This document shows positions 1-7,952 of a stretch of 22,711 bases of DNA, one piece after another. Both the position numbers and the translations under genes were made by a program. Where the stretch lies: the IMG/VR virus record IMGVR_UViG_3300014887_000097, positions 1 through 22,711 of that record. One strand, written 5' to 3'. Every line of letters starts with the position of its first letter. Position 1 is the first letter of the stretch. The stretch comes from a virus. Under the pieces are notes generated by a model, which was not told where the DNA came from, did not search any database, and worked only from the letters and a program-made list of their open reading frames with translations.

Positions 1-1068
1 CGATTGAACAGCTGTCTCTACCAAAGCCGTACGTATGATCTGCAAATCCTCAGAAGCCTTTTTAAGAGATTGAGCCCAATCTTTTCTGAAGACACCCACC
101 ACTTTGGACAATCCTCCTAACACCTTAGACAAACCTGCAGCAACCGTGGACAAGGCTAAGGCTATAACTCCCTTGGCTGCGTTCCAAGCGCTTCTCAACA
201 CATCTATCGCTCGTATAAACACACCAATGCTTTCCACCCCAGTCTTGAAAGCTATTATGAGAGCGTTTGATATGCTTTTTGCCCATACATCGAGTTTACC
301 TTGTTCACGAAAGCGATTGATGTAATCTAGCAAGGTTTGAAACACTGCTTTGATATAATCCCAAACCCCACTTTCGGTCACTTTCATCCAAAAGATATCC
401 CAAATGGATCCCAATATTCTCATAACTCCAATGTATGTGCCCTCAGCCTTCTCCATCGCTCCTGAGAATCTTTTTTCCAACAATTCCACCACCCCTGCTC
501 TAATGGATGCGATAGTATTTTCCACTTCCATCCTTATGTTCCCGCTACTGATAACTGCCTTTTTACCAGTTCTGTCGATAACTACACCTAGCCTCCTCCA
601 CACTTCTGTTTCCATGCTAATCAAAGCATTAGCCACTTCAGAAATGTCTCGATTGAACAAATAGGCAGTGTCTCCTAGTGTTTTCAAGAGTTTGCTTGAA
701 ACTTTGATTCCAGCCGCTTCTAGCATAATGAATGCGTTCACGACGTCTTTGGTATAGAATGGGGTCTTTTCAGCAAATTGAATAACGGCTTGCAAAGCTT
801 GCTCAGCCAATTCTACATTGCCTTGGTAGAGAGCTTGCAACTGTGTTCTGAATGTTTCTAAATCAGTTCCCGCTTTAACCAAAGTCTGTCCTAATTCTCT
901 AGCTCCCAAAACAGCTATCAATCCACCCAAAGCTCCTTTTACTGAAAAAACAGTTTTTGCAAGGCTGGACAAACTTTTATCCAGCTTGTTCAGCCCTGAT
1001 TTTACTTCCTCAAATGTTCTGGTTGCTAAATTTTTGGCTCTGATTTTTAGTGTTAACTCTTTCTCCAT
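1..1068 (-). CDS. Tail tape measure protein, N-terminal 356 residues (3' end outside window)
   Basis: An open frame runs from an ATG at 1068 to the window edge without a stop (my translation: 356 codons starting MEKELTLKIRAKNL). A GGAG lies 8 nt upstream of the ATG, and the start overlaps the end of the preceding gene by 16 nt. After an amphipathic coiled-coil segment comes a glycine/alanine-rich stretch (ALGGLIAVLGA), then a helical domain with TPFYTKDVVNAF and later RFSGAMEKAEGTYIGVM. The latter is the pattern seen near the N-terminus of many siphophage tape measure proteins. The family sets tail length and is ejected with the DNA. Position after tail tube and chaperone-like genes is the classic one. 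Further 3' there are hydrophobic alanine/glycine-rich stretches (KGVIALALSTVAAGLSKV). Full length cannot be judged. Confidence 0.87.
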   Translation of the reverse strand, partial: MEKELTLKIRAKNLATRTFEEVKSGLNKLDKSLSSLAKTVFSVKGALGGLIAVLGARELGQTLVKAGTDLETFRTQLQALYQGNVELAEQALQAVIQFAEKTPFYTKDVVNAFIMLEAAGIKVSSKLLKTLGDTAYLFNRDISEVANALISMETEVWRRLGVVIDRTGKKAVISSGNIRMEVENTIASIRAGVVELLEKRFSGAMEKAEGTYIGVMRILGSIWDIFWMKVTESGVWDYIKAVFQTLLDYINRFREQGKLDVWAKSISNALIIAFKTGVESIGVFIRAIDVLRSAWNAAKGVIALALSTVAAGLSKVLGGLSKVVGVFRKDWAQSLKKASEDLQIIRTALVETAVQS

Positions 1069-1406
1069 CTCATTTGCTCCAGTTGTGTCAACATTTGCAG
1101 TTCTTGCGATTTCATCCGTTCGGAATAACGTTGAATTTCTGTTGCTATGATTTGAAATGCTTCCATTGTTTTGTTGTCTTGATCTAGCACTCCTCCTTCT
1201 TCAGGCAGACAATGCAAAGTTTTGCACAAATGAAACAATTCCAAATAATACCAGCTGTCAGAGCTAATCCAACTGAGAGGACAAACTTTGAATTTGATAT
1301 CTCCTAAAGTGAGTTGGAAGTTTCCCTTGACTTGAGGGCTGTAAACCACGTAAAATTCTTCATGTTTTTCCAACACAATCTCTTCATCAATAGCACAGTT
1401 TCTCAT
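1053..1406 (-). CDS. Tail assembly chaperone-like protein, second (117 aa)
   Basis: The start ATG overlaps the stop of the gene before it (ATGA), and its end overlaps the tape measure start. The sequence has no motif I can name. It is acidic in the N-terminal third, has a tryptophan-rich middle (PLSWISSDSWYYLELF) and a helical, glutamine-rich C-terminus (TQLEQMRWRKS). Its place between tail tube plus first chaperone and tape measure is that of the second tail assembly chaperone (lambda GT-like). In many phages that product is made by a -1 frameshift. Here it lies in the -1 frame of the upstream gene but also has its own ATG, so translational coupling is the simpler reading. The role is inferred from position only. 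Confidence 0.6.
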   Translation of the reverse strand: MRNCAIDEEIVLEKHEEFYVVYSPQVKGNFQLTLGDIKFKVCPLSWISSDSWYYLELFHLCKTLHCLPEEGGVLDQDNKTMEAFQIIATEIQRYSERMKSQELQMLTQLEQMRWRKS

Positions 1407-1843
1407 TCTCTTTTTGTCGCATGGGCATTCCCACTGCTTGCCGCTGAAGACCCAACGGCAAGCTGCCTGAAGTTTTTTAGTTCCTCCTCACTGAATGTGC
1501 TAGCATCTAGCATTGCATTAAAAATTTCAGTAATCAATTCATCGGGCGCTTCGTTGTAAAAACGCTCGATGTCCGTGATTTCCTCTCCTGTTTCATAATC
1601 AACAAAATTGTGTACCTCTAACACATGATCTAAAAATTGTCTTTTTTCAATTTCTGGCAAATTTGATTCCCATTGATCTCTGAATCCCTTTCTGCGCCAG
1701 TACCTTATTTGCTTCCTATATTGATCGCTCTCTCTTCTGGTCAATGGTCTGATTTTCACCCATAGAGGTTGGGGATCGTCTCTGTTCCCAGAGTACTCTG
1801 GGACATAAATGATTTCATTTTTGGGCATGCTTTTAATGGGCAT
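1403..1843 (-). CDS. Tail assembly chaperone-like protein, first (146 aa)
   Basis: ATG start with AAGGAGG 7 nt upstream. The N-terminal part is basic and aromatic (WVKIRPLTRRESDQYRKQIRYWRRKG). The C-terminal half is acidic and helical, with NFVDYETGEEITDIERFYNEA, and ends in a low-complexity alanine/serine tail. The pattern of 'xxIRPLTRRE..' followed by an acidic helical domain is common in proteins between tail tube and tape measure, which chaperone the tape measure during tail assembly. It sits 20 nt after the tail tube gene. No enzymatic motif is visible. Function is from position and general composition. Confidence 0.62.
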   Translation of the reverse strand: MPIKSMPKNEIIYVPEYSGNRDDPQPLWVKIRPLTRRESDQYRKQIRYWRRKGFRDQWESNLPEIEKRQFLDHVLEVHNFVDYETGEEITDIERFYNEAPDELITEIFNAMLDASTFSEEELKNFRQLAVGSSAASSGNAHATKRE

Positions 1844-1863
1844 CGTGTGCCTCCTTGAAATTA

Positions 1864-2928
1864 TTAGCTAATGTCATAACCTACCTTTTCATCTCTGTTG
1901 CTGAGTTTGATTCGAATATCATATCCTGAGCTTTCGTCCCACAGCGCTTGGAATGGCATAGTGACTACCAGTTCTTCGGGACCTCCAATGCTGGGTGGAG
2001 CACCAGTGAAAATCACTTTAGGCAAATCAAACTCAATTGTCCAATATGTACCTTTGGTGAATTTAATATTGAGAGATGCGCTTTGATTGTTGCGCCATTT
2101 GTCGAACAAGTCTTTCACCCATCCCTCAAATGGTGCAGTGATGTTCCCCGTTACAGTTCTGGCTCCACTGAATCTGACTCTTCCTAAGACATTAGTGCCC
2201 AATGTGTGAGCTTCCACCATCGGATTGGTGATTGTGATTTCAAAGGAATCAATTTGTCTAGTATTACCATCCACTGTCACACTTGCCTCATCAAATGTCC
2301 AAGGGGACAATCCTGAATAACTGGGTGTTTTGGCTGTGCCCGTGTCTCCTAGCTTTCTGCCTACAAATTCCACAGAGCATTTCAGTTCCTCGCCAGCAGC
2401 ACAACTGAAGGTGATGTTTCTGATCCTGCATCCCAAATGGGGATAGTTTTTCAAAGATCCGCTATCATCTTCACGACCAATGTGAACAGTCAATCCGTAA
2501 ACTCGATATGTGGAACCACTCCAAAGGTTGTCGATTTCGTCTTTGGGAATGAATGTGTGGAGATAATAATCATCTGACAATCCTTGTGCTGTTCCAATTA
2601 GTGTTCCGCTAGTCACACCAGCTGTGGCATGTTTGAGCAATAGGGCTAATCCGCTCATATCCCCACCACCTTCTGGATATGCTGTGATGGTGATAGCTCC
2701 TTCACATTTGTCTCCACGTTTGCGAGAACGACGAAATGCTCTGTCTCCTTCAGCATTTCTGCCGCCCAGTTCGGTGGAAAAGAATATATCTGGCGCTGGT
2801 GCTAGCGACTCGCTTTCAAAATACAAAGCACTCAACCAATCCACGCTTTCCTTACCCCACACATTTCCTCCAGCAACTGTGGTTCCCTCTTCGGCAATCA
2901 TCAAATAACCTTTGAAACCTAAAGGCAT
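1864..2928 (-). CDS. Phage tail tube (major tail) protein
   Basis: 354 aa, beta-rich, with the look of large siphophage tail tube proteins: an N-terminal arm (MPLGFKGYLMIAEEGT), long runs of alternating strands, a repeated fold with 'CRIRNITFSCAAGEELKCSVEFVG' near the middle, and a C-terminal strand-rich part (SLNIKFTKGTYWTIEFDLP). The family polymerises into the hollow tail tube through which DNA passes. The ATG is preceded by a GGGAGGG ribosome binding site, and 29 nt further upstream lies a TATAAT box inside the previous gene. Directly followed by chaperone-like and tape measure genes, which supports the call. Duplicated-domain length (about 350 aa) agrees with this subfamily. Confidence 0.85.
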   Translation of the reverse strand: MPLGFKGYLMIAEEGTTVAGGNVWGKESVDWLSALYFESESLAPAPDIFFSTELGGRNAEGDRAFRRSRKRGDKCEGAITITAYPEGGGDMSGLALLLKHATAGVTSGTLIGTAQGLSDDYYLHTFIPKDEIDNLWSGSTYRVYGLTVHIGREDDSGSLKNYPHLGCRIRNITFSCAAGEELKCSVEFVGRKLGDTGTAKTPSYSGLSPWTFDEASVTVDGNTRQIDSFEITITNPMVEAHTLGTNVLGRVRFSGARTVTGNITAPFEGWVKDLFDKWRNNQSASLNIKFTKGTYWTIEFDLPKVIFTGAPPSIGGPEELVVTMPFQALWDESSGYDIRIKLSNRDEKVGYDIS

Positions 2929-2929
2929 C

Positions 2930-2979
2930 TCAAATCCCTCCCTTCAAATGTCTAAAAATATTATAAATTGGGGATTTGA
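2930..2979 (-). promoter_or_regulatory. Inverted repeat that can hide the tail tube ribosome binding site
   Basis: Nine-base perfect arms, TCAAATCCC at 2979-2971 and GGGATTTGA at 2938-2930 (minus-strand reading), enclose a 32-nt loop. The downstream arm covers the 3' half of the Shine-Dalgarno sequence (GGGAGGG) of the tail tube gene. The upstream arm is before the TATAAT box at 2965-2960, so RNA started at that box would lack it. All of it lies in the last codons of the preceding glycosyltransferase. Seen directly; the switch is inference. Confidence 0.5.
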
Positions 2980-4981
2980 ATGCCCTGATTTCCAAGAAAA
3001 AATCTGGTCTGTCGAGGCTTTGAATAAAACTAAATCCACCAGCTAAAAGCATAATTTTCAGCAAACTCACATTCAACAAAGTTTTCCTTTGTCCAAATTG
3101 GTGATTGGGATTACCCAAAAGCAAATTGTTGAGGTCTGAGATAGAGATGTGGCGAGAACAAAAGGCACGGGTTATCTTTTCGGCATCGGGTTCAAGGATG
3201 CGTATTTCTCCTTGGTTGTCCAACAAAGCACACAAATTGTTCAAAATGGATTGAATTTCATTTTTGGAATAATGAGACAAAAAATCATACAACACAAACA
3301 CCTTGACATCGTGAGCAAAAGGATCTAATGGATTCACATCATAAGGGGTGAGCCGATGAAAAAACGGCAATTGGAAATTCAAATCGCATGTAAACAAAAT
3401 GGAACGCTTGCGAATGAAAAGGAAATGTTGGTATTTGGGATGATTGCGTACAGCTTCGGGATGATCTCCCAGATATTCCACTGTGTACCCACCCCCAAAT
3501 GGATGATTGCCTGTGGTGCTTTCCACTTTCACTCGGTCTTTATCCCAAGCCTTCCATACCTCTTCATACCAATTTTCATTCAATTTGAAACCAGGAGTGC
3601 CCTTCTTGAGATAATATTCAAACTTTTGTTTAATCTTTTCATCACTTTGACAATAGTTGTAGTGGTGAAAATGGATTTCGGGATGTAAAGTGGCTGGAAT
3701 CACTTGACCATCCTCTGTGACAGGAGTCAAATGGTCTTTATACTTGAGCCCCTTGTCCAATTTTATCAAAGTACGACGACCCAAAAACTGCTCCCACACT
3801 CCTTTGTTCACTCTGGTAAAGTCTTTCCAAAACTCATACATTCCAAAACTGAAGGCTCTGACATGTGGTTCTCTGAACATCAATTCCTCTACCTTTGCCA
3901 TTTCCCGGTAGCTCCACACTTCATCCCCGTCGACTATTAAAGCATAATCAAATCCTTTCAAATGCTTGCAATATTCGTTTCTCATTTGTGTTTTGTCTTT
4001 CCACTTTCCTTGAATGAGTACAATTTTTTTCTGAGGATCATTGAAATTTTTTATTTTTTCAACTGTCCCATCACTACTGCTTCCGTCTGGTCGAGCAAAT
4101 TGCTTTGTGTATTCAGTACAGCCTTCTACAATGATGATTTTGTGAACCCAAGGGTAAATGCTGGCCAAGCTTTCGCTAATGAATTCGGCTTCATTAAACA
4201 CAATGTAGCAGGCTGTTATTTTAGGATAACGACACAATTTGCCAGTTCGAATCCATCTTTGTTTGAAAATTTCGTGGTTGTGAAACCAGACTTCAGATGG
4301 GCATCCTCCTGTGGTGGCTGATTGGTGGTGAATCATTTCCACCGAAGCACAATAATAAGTTTTCCATCCTTTCTCCAAAGCTCTCATACAAAAATCCGTG
4401 TCTTCAAAATATCCGAATACATACTGTTCATCAAATCCATTCAACTCATCCCACACTTTCCTTCTCACCATAAACAAAGCTCCTGTAACAGCTGGTACGT
4501 ATCTGCTTTGGTTTACTCGAGGATCTGCTTTGTGGGCTCGATAATGACGGTGAATGAAATTCATATGGCGTGAGGAGAATTCCATACCGCAATGTTGCAC
4601 AGTGTCGTCAGGGAAAATCAATTTGCATCCTACTATCCCCACATCCTTTTTCTCCTCAAATACCATCACCAACCTTCCCAGCCAATCATCATGCAAAATC
4701 TCGATATCTGAATTCATAAACAAAAGATATTCACCAATTGCCACTTTAGCTCCATGGTTGCATGCTTTTATAAATCCTTGATTGCTCTGTTGTATCACAT
4801 TTTCAAAATTGCTCAAATACTCCTTCATCCCAGGCTCTGTACTCCCATCATCCACAATCACCAATTCGTATTCAGCTCCAGCACGGTGTTGACAAAGCGA
4901 ACTTATGCATTTTTTCAACAACTGCAAATTATTGTAAACTGGAATGATAATTGATACCTTCGAAATCCTCTTCCCACTCAT
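2930..4981 (-). CDS. Two-domain GT2 glycosyltransferase with C-terminal half-methyltransferase domain
   Basis: 683 aa in three parts. Residues 8-245 are a GT-A family 2 transferase: VSIIIPVYNN, VIVDDGST, the metal-binding NSD (90-92) and the acidic EDTD (193-196). Residues about 254-520 form a second GT2-like domain of the type with ITACYIVFNEAEF and DGDE at 351-354. Residues about 545-670 match the C-terminal half of a type-11 SAM methyltransferase (LYDFLSHYSKNEIQ, GEIRILEPDAEKI, AGGF) but no glycine-rich SAM loop precedes it. It probably adds two sugars in sequence to a glycan; substrates are unknown. ATG with GGAGG 9 nt upstream; overlaps the Cys-rich gene before it by 53 nt. Last gene of the sugar cassette. 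Confidence 0.88.
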   Translation of the reverse strand: MSGKRISKVSIIIPVYNNLQLLKKCISSLCQHRAGAEYELVIVDDGSTEPGMKEYLSNFENVIQQSNQGFIKACNHGAKVAIGEYLLFMNSDIEILHDDWLGRLVMVFEEKKDVGIVGCKLIFPDDTVQHCGMEFSSRHMNFIHRHYRAHKADPRVNQSRYVPAVTGALFMVRRKVWDELNGFDEQYVFGYFEDTDFCMRALEKGWKTYYCASVEMIHHQSATTGGCPSEVWFHNHEIFKQRWIRTGKLCRYPKITACYIVFNEAEFISESLASIYPWVHKIIIVEGCTEYTKQFARPDGSSSDGTVEKIKNFNDPQKKIVLIQGKWKDKTQMRNEYCKHLKGFDYALIVDGDEVWSYREMAKVEELMFREPHVRAFSFGMYEFWKDFTRVNKGVWEQFLGRRTLIKLDKGLKYKDHLTPVTEDGQVIPATLHPEIHFHHYNYCQSDEKIKQKFEYYLKKGTPGFKLNENWYEEVWKAWDKDRVKVESTTGNHPFGGGYTVEYLGDHPEAVRNHPKYQHFLFIRKRSILFTCDLNFQLPFFHRLTPYDVNPLDPFAHDVKVFVLYDFLSHYSKNEIQSILNNLCALLDNQGEIRILEPDAEKITRAFCSRHISISDLNNLLLGNPNHQFGQRKTLLNVSLLKIMLLAGGFSFIQSLDRPDFFLEIRAFKSPIYNIFRHLKGGI
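2957..2968 (-). promoter_or_regulatory. Promoter-like box ATTTATAATATT upstream of tail tube gene
   Basis: Minus-strand 12-mer containing a perfect TATAAT (2965-2960), 29 nt upstream of the tail tube ATG. The identical 12-mer occurs at 14176-14187 and 19918-19929, also just before structural genes. No TTGACA-like element sits 16-18 nt upstream, so it would need an activator or a phage-specific factor. It would restart transcription of the tail genes after the sugar cassette. Confidence 0.5.
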
Positions 4982-5297
4982 ATAAATATTCCTCCTGTGT
5001 TATATCGCTTACCACTCCCAAATCGCATAAATCGGGACCTCTGCTTTTCCTAGCTCTGTCCAAATAGTCTAACACTTCATCTTCAATTTTCCTTTGATAA
5101 AAGAGATCCCTTTGGACTCGCTTTTTGCAATGGGGATATTTGGGACAAGATTCGCAATCCCATCCCAACACGCAGCGAGTCCCCATAACATATGCCACTA
5201 TGTCTGGTGTTAATGCTCGATGTCTTTTCAACTTCAACTGAACTCTGTTTATTTGGTAGCCTCTTTTTCTTGCTTGAGTGCCCAACAATTGTCTCAC
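4929..5297 (-). CDS. Small Cys-rich protein of unknown function
   Basis: About 122 aa. Four cysteines in a C-x5-C-x2-C-x5-C arrangement (C42, C48, C51, C57) could bind zinc or an iron-sulfur cluster. The N-terminus is very basic (RKRGYQINRVQLKLKRHR) and the C-terminus acidic. I do not recognise the family. The longest frame starts at a GTG that overlaps the stop of the GT9 gene (GTGA); a TTG three codons further (5288) sits 8 nt after a perfect AGGAGG and may be the true start. It lies between two glycosyltransferases and overlaps the following one, so it is part of the cassette's transcript. It might bind nucleic acid or act as a structural partner; nothing decides this. Confidence 0.6.
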   Translation of the reverse strand: MRQLLGTQARKRGYQINRVQLKLKRHRALTPDIVAYVMGTRCVLGWDCESCPKYPHCKKRVQRDLFYQRKIEDEVLDYLDRARKSRGPDLCDLGVVSDITQEEYLYEWEEDFEGINYHSSLQ

Positions 5298-6187
5298 CTC
5301 CTTTCCTTCAATTTTTGTAAAGCCAATTCAAATACCTGTTCTGCTTTCAACAATGATATGCATTTGGGAATTGAAGTGCCAAAACGAGGACAATTTGCCC
5401 CGTGAAACCAACAGGGATGACAATCAGGCAAAACTGACTGCATTATTATTGAAACGTTTTTGTCTGTTTTTCGTATTCGACATTTGGGATCTGTGCCTGC
5501 GAAATAGGCAAGTGTAGGAGTTCCAAAATGACAACCAAAGTGCAAAGCCCCTGTGTCTGGTGTGATTAAAAGGTCACATTGCTCGATGACAGCGGCCACT
5601 TGTCGAACATTGTATCCCCCGCACATGCTCACCACTCCATCCAGTCTTGCCAAATCAACAGGATGAGAATGCAAAAGAATCACAGTGCCTATTTCTCTCA
5701 GCATCTTGATCAACCTCAACTGTTGAATGGGGTCCCAATTTCTCACGTTACTCGAAGCCCTTAAAGCCACTGTTATGATTGGTCGAGCAAATTGAGACAA
5801 AAATTCTCTAGCCCATTTCCTCTCTTCATCTTTCACTTTGTACTCATAACTCAAATCTTCAATCGTTAAACCAGCCCATACACCCAATGCTTCCACAGCA
5901 TGCATTTTGAAAGCATAACCACATCTCACATGAGGACACAACTCATCTTCTATCACTCGGTCAAACTCAGAGCAATCATAACTGCCAAAATCGAGCAGTT
6001 CATCCACATGAGAGTTATTTTCATAAATCAGTTTCCAATGAGGTCCCCGACTGCTCACACACAAATACGTGTTGGGGAATGATTTTTTGATTTGGCGAAA
6101 AAGAGCAGTACGCCACAACAAATCTCCGATTCCTCCATAAATTTGGTACAACAATCTTCCACCTTTCCAACCAGCTAATACATTCAT
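5294..6187 (-). CDS. GT9 family (ADP-heptosyltransferase-like) glycosyltransferase
   Basis: 297 aa, GT-B fold. The N-terminal GGIGDLLWRTALFRQIKKSF (18-37) and the C-terminal TPDTGALHFGCHFGTPTLAYFAGTDP (209-234) are the two hallmark motifs of the heptosyltransferase/GT9 family; the D211-T-G-A-L-H loop binds the nucleotide-sugar donor. The usual length is about 330-350 aa, so this one is slightly short. In bacteria GT9 enzymes add heptose or related sugars to LPS cores, glycans or proteins. Start ATG overlaps the preceding stop (ATGA). Donor and acceptor are unknown; in this cassette the product is presumably part of a phage-encoded glycan. Confidence 0.88.
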   Translation of the reverse strand: MNVLAGWKGGRLLYQIYGGIGDLLWRTALFRQIKKSFPNTYLCVSSRGPHWKLIYENNSHVDELLDFGSYDCSEFDRVIEDELCPHVRCGYAFKMHAVEALGVWAGLTIEDLSYEYKVKDEERKWAREFLSQFARPIITVALRASSNVRNWDPIQQLRLIKMLREIGTVILLHSHPVDLARLDGVVSMCGGYNVRQVAAVIEQCDLLITPDTGALHFGCHFGTPTLAYFAGTDPKCRIRKTDKNVSIIMQSVLPDCHPCWFHGANCPRFGTSIPKCISLLKAEQVFELALQKLKERR

Positions 6188-7089
6188 TTCATCAACTGTT
6201 GTAACTGAGAATCATTTTGGTCAAAAACTTTCTTGTACCAGTTGGCAGTTTCTTTCAATCCCTCTTCTAATGAAGTCAATCTTTGTCTCAAATAGTCTTC
6301 ACCAAAAAACCTTCTCATTTCCATACAGGACGAATAACGCACCCTAGGACCTGCATAAGGGTTGTCCACAGTCAAAATCGCAGATTTGGAATCAAAAAGT
6401 TCACGAATTCTCATGGCCAATGACCTGATGCTTATGACAGCAAATGGATTACCTACATCCATTACTCCTGTCCAATTAGAAATAGCCAACATAGTCAAAA
6501 GCTCCACCAAATCTTTCACGTACAAAAATGAACGAACAGCGCAATAACCAGATTCCTCGTGCAGCGTCAAGGGCAAATGATGGTAAGCCCGATAGCAAAA
6601 GTATGGAACCACTCCTGCATGAATTCTTTGCCTGGGTCCGTAAACGTTGAACAATCTTGCTATAACATATGATGTCCAGCTTTCGGACACCAAAAACTCT
6701 TCCAACAACTTTATCCAAGCATAGGTAAACCTTTTGTGATATGAGAATTGATATTTTGGCCAATATTGTCCGTAAACTTCGCTACTAGAGGTCAAAACAA
6801 TTCTGTGTGAGCAACCAACAAAAGTCCTCAAAAGAAGCAAAGACCCAACCAAGTTGAATGTTTTGGTTTGCATAATTGTTTTCACTCCTACTCGGTCAGC
6901 CAACCAAAAAATCACGTCCCAAAATTCATTTTGCAAGTCCTCTATTGAAGTGGCAACAGGAATGGAAACATTGTCGGGATTGCCTGCTATTAAATTGTCC
7001 AACACTTCTACTTCATAACTTTGGTTCAGTAAATGTTCAACCAAATGACTACCAATGAATCCTGCTCCACCCACAACCAGACATTTCAT
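6184..7089 (-). CDS. NAD-dependent sugar-nucleotide epimerase/dehydratase (extended SDR)
   Basis: 301 aa from the ATG at 7089, which overlaps the previous stop (ATGA) and has AGGAGGAG 6 nt upstream; an upstream in-frame ATG at 7140 lacks this site. Rossmann loop GGAGFIG (7-13), TSSSEVYG, catalytic Tyr123-x3-Lys127 (YAWIK) and the ARLFNVYGPRQR motif are all present, so an active extended short-chain dehydrogenase is expected. These enzymes epimerise, dehydrate or decarboxylate NDP-sugars, such as UDP-glucose 4-epimerase or dTDP-glucose dehydratase. The region between the Rossmann loop and the active site is shorter than usual. It likely supplies an unusual sugar donor for the glycosyltransferases beside it. 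Confidence 0.9.
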   Translation of the reverse strand: MKCLVVGGAGFIGSHLVEHLLNQSYEVEVLDNLIAGNPDNVSIPVATSIEDLQNEFWDVIFWLADRVGVKTIMQTKTFNLVGSLLLLRTFVGCSHRIVLTSSSEVYGQYWPKYQFSYHKRFTYAWIKLLEEFLVSESWTSYVIARLFNVYGPRQRIHAGVVPYFCYRAYHHLPLTLHEESGYCAVRSFLYVKDLVELLTMLAISNWTGVMDVGNPFAVISIRSLAMRIRELFDSKSAILTVDNPYAGPRVRYSSCMEMRRFFGEDYLRQRLTSLEEGLKETANWYKKVFDQNDSQLQQLMK

Positions 7090-7952
7090 TTGTCTCCTCC
7101 TTGGATTTGGTTTAAAAGAGACAAAACTCTGTGCTTCCAAGTATGGTTTTGTGATTCTGTTTTGATTTGCTGAGCTTTTTTCTTCAACTCTTCTTCATCG
7201 ACTAAGAGCTCATCGATTTCTTTGGTCAAGTGTTCCAAATCCTTCACATATATAGGTGTTTTTAACACACGATATTTCTCATCCACCCAACTGGTCACTA
7301 CCACACACCCACATCCAGCTGCTTCGAAAACTCGCTGTTGGGTAGATTGGAAGGCCAATCCCCAATTCACTGCAATTCTAGTCTCAGCTAACAGCTTAGG
7401 GTAGTCGTCTCCAACCCAACCAACCAAAGCATTGTAGCGATGCTTTAATATATAAGCTACTTCCAACCTTGGACCTACAACAGAACATAAAAAGCATACA
7501 TCTCTCTTCTTCGATCGAGGTCGATAAACTTCAGGGTCATAACCCAATGGCAAAAAATAGACCTTCCCTCTTATTTTGTCTTGCATCCATTCAATTCCCG
7601 ATTGATCAAAATAAAAAACATAATCATAATAAGGAAACAAAGTCTGAAACAAAGCCCAGTTGGTTTTACTCCAGCGTACATCGTCTTGAAACCAAAATGC
7701 TTTGGGTACAGAAGCACGAGGAAAGGTTTGCAAAGGATCTACTCTTTCACCTTTGATAACCAACACCAAATCTATTCCTTTTGCATAAGCTTCATCCACT
7801 TTCATAAACAAATTGCTAGGAAACATTTTGCGATACGACAAAGCAATCACATTCCAATTCAACTGGCGAAAAGCTTTGGCCACACCTGATTCCATTCCTG
7901 CGACGTTGTCAAAATTTGCCCCCAAAATTAACACCGTTTTTTTAGTACCCAT
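7086..7952 (-). CDS. CgeB-like GT-B glycosyltransferase
   Basis: 288 aa from the ATG at 7952 (GGAG 8 nt upstream; the GTG at 7961 overlaps the ribosome binding site and is unlikely). N-terminal Rossmann part (KTVLILGANFDNVAGMESG), then WFQDDVRW, PLGYDPEVYRP in the linker and a C-terminal RVFEAAGCGCVVVTSW. This is the pattern of CgeB/DUF3880-type transferases, where 'E-A-A-G-C-G' contributes to donor binding. These appear in spore-coat, teichoic and capsule gene sets. It overlaps the preceding GT2 gene by 25 nt and the next by 4, so it is co-translated. Substrate is unknown. Confidence 0.83.
   Translation of the reverse strand: MGTKKTVLILGANFDNVAGMESGVAKAFRQLNWNVIALSYRKMFPSNLFMKVDEAYAKGIDLVLVIKGERVDPLQTFPRASVPKAFWFQDDVRWSKTNWALFQTLFPYYDYVFYFDQSGIEWMQDKIRGKVYFLPLGYDPEVYRPRSKKRDVCFLCSVVGPRLEVAYILKHRYNALVGWVGDDYPKLLAETRIAVNWGLAFQSTQQRVFEAAGCGCVVVTSWVDEKYRVLKTPIYVKDLEHLTKEIDELLVDEEELKKKAQQIKTESQNHTWKHRVLSLLNQIQGGDK

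Noticed and set aside
6476-6763. Minus-strand open frames at 6476-6763 and 9348-9563
   Set aside because: They are in a different frame of the epimerase and sulfotransferase genes, which have intact motifs.
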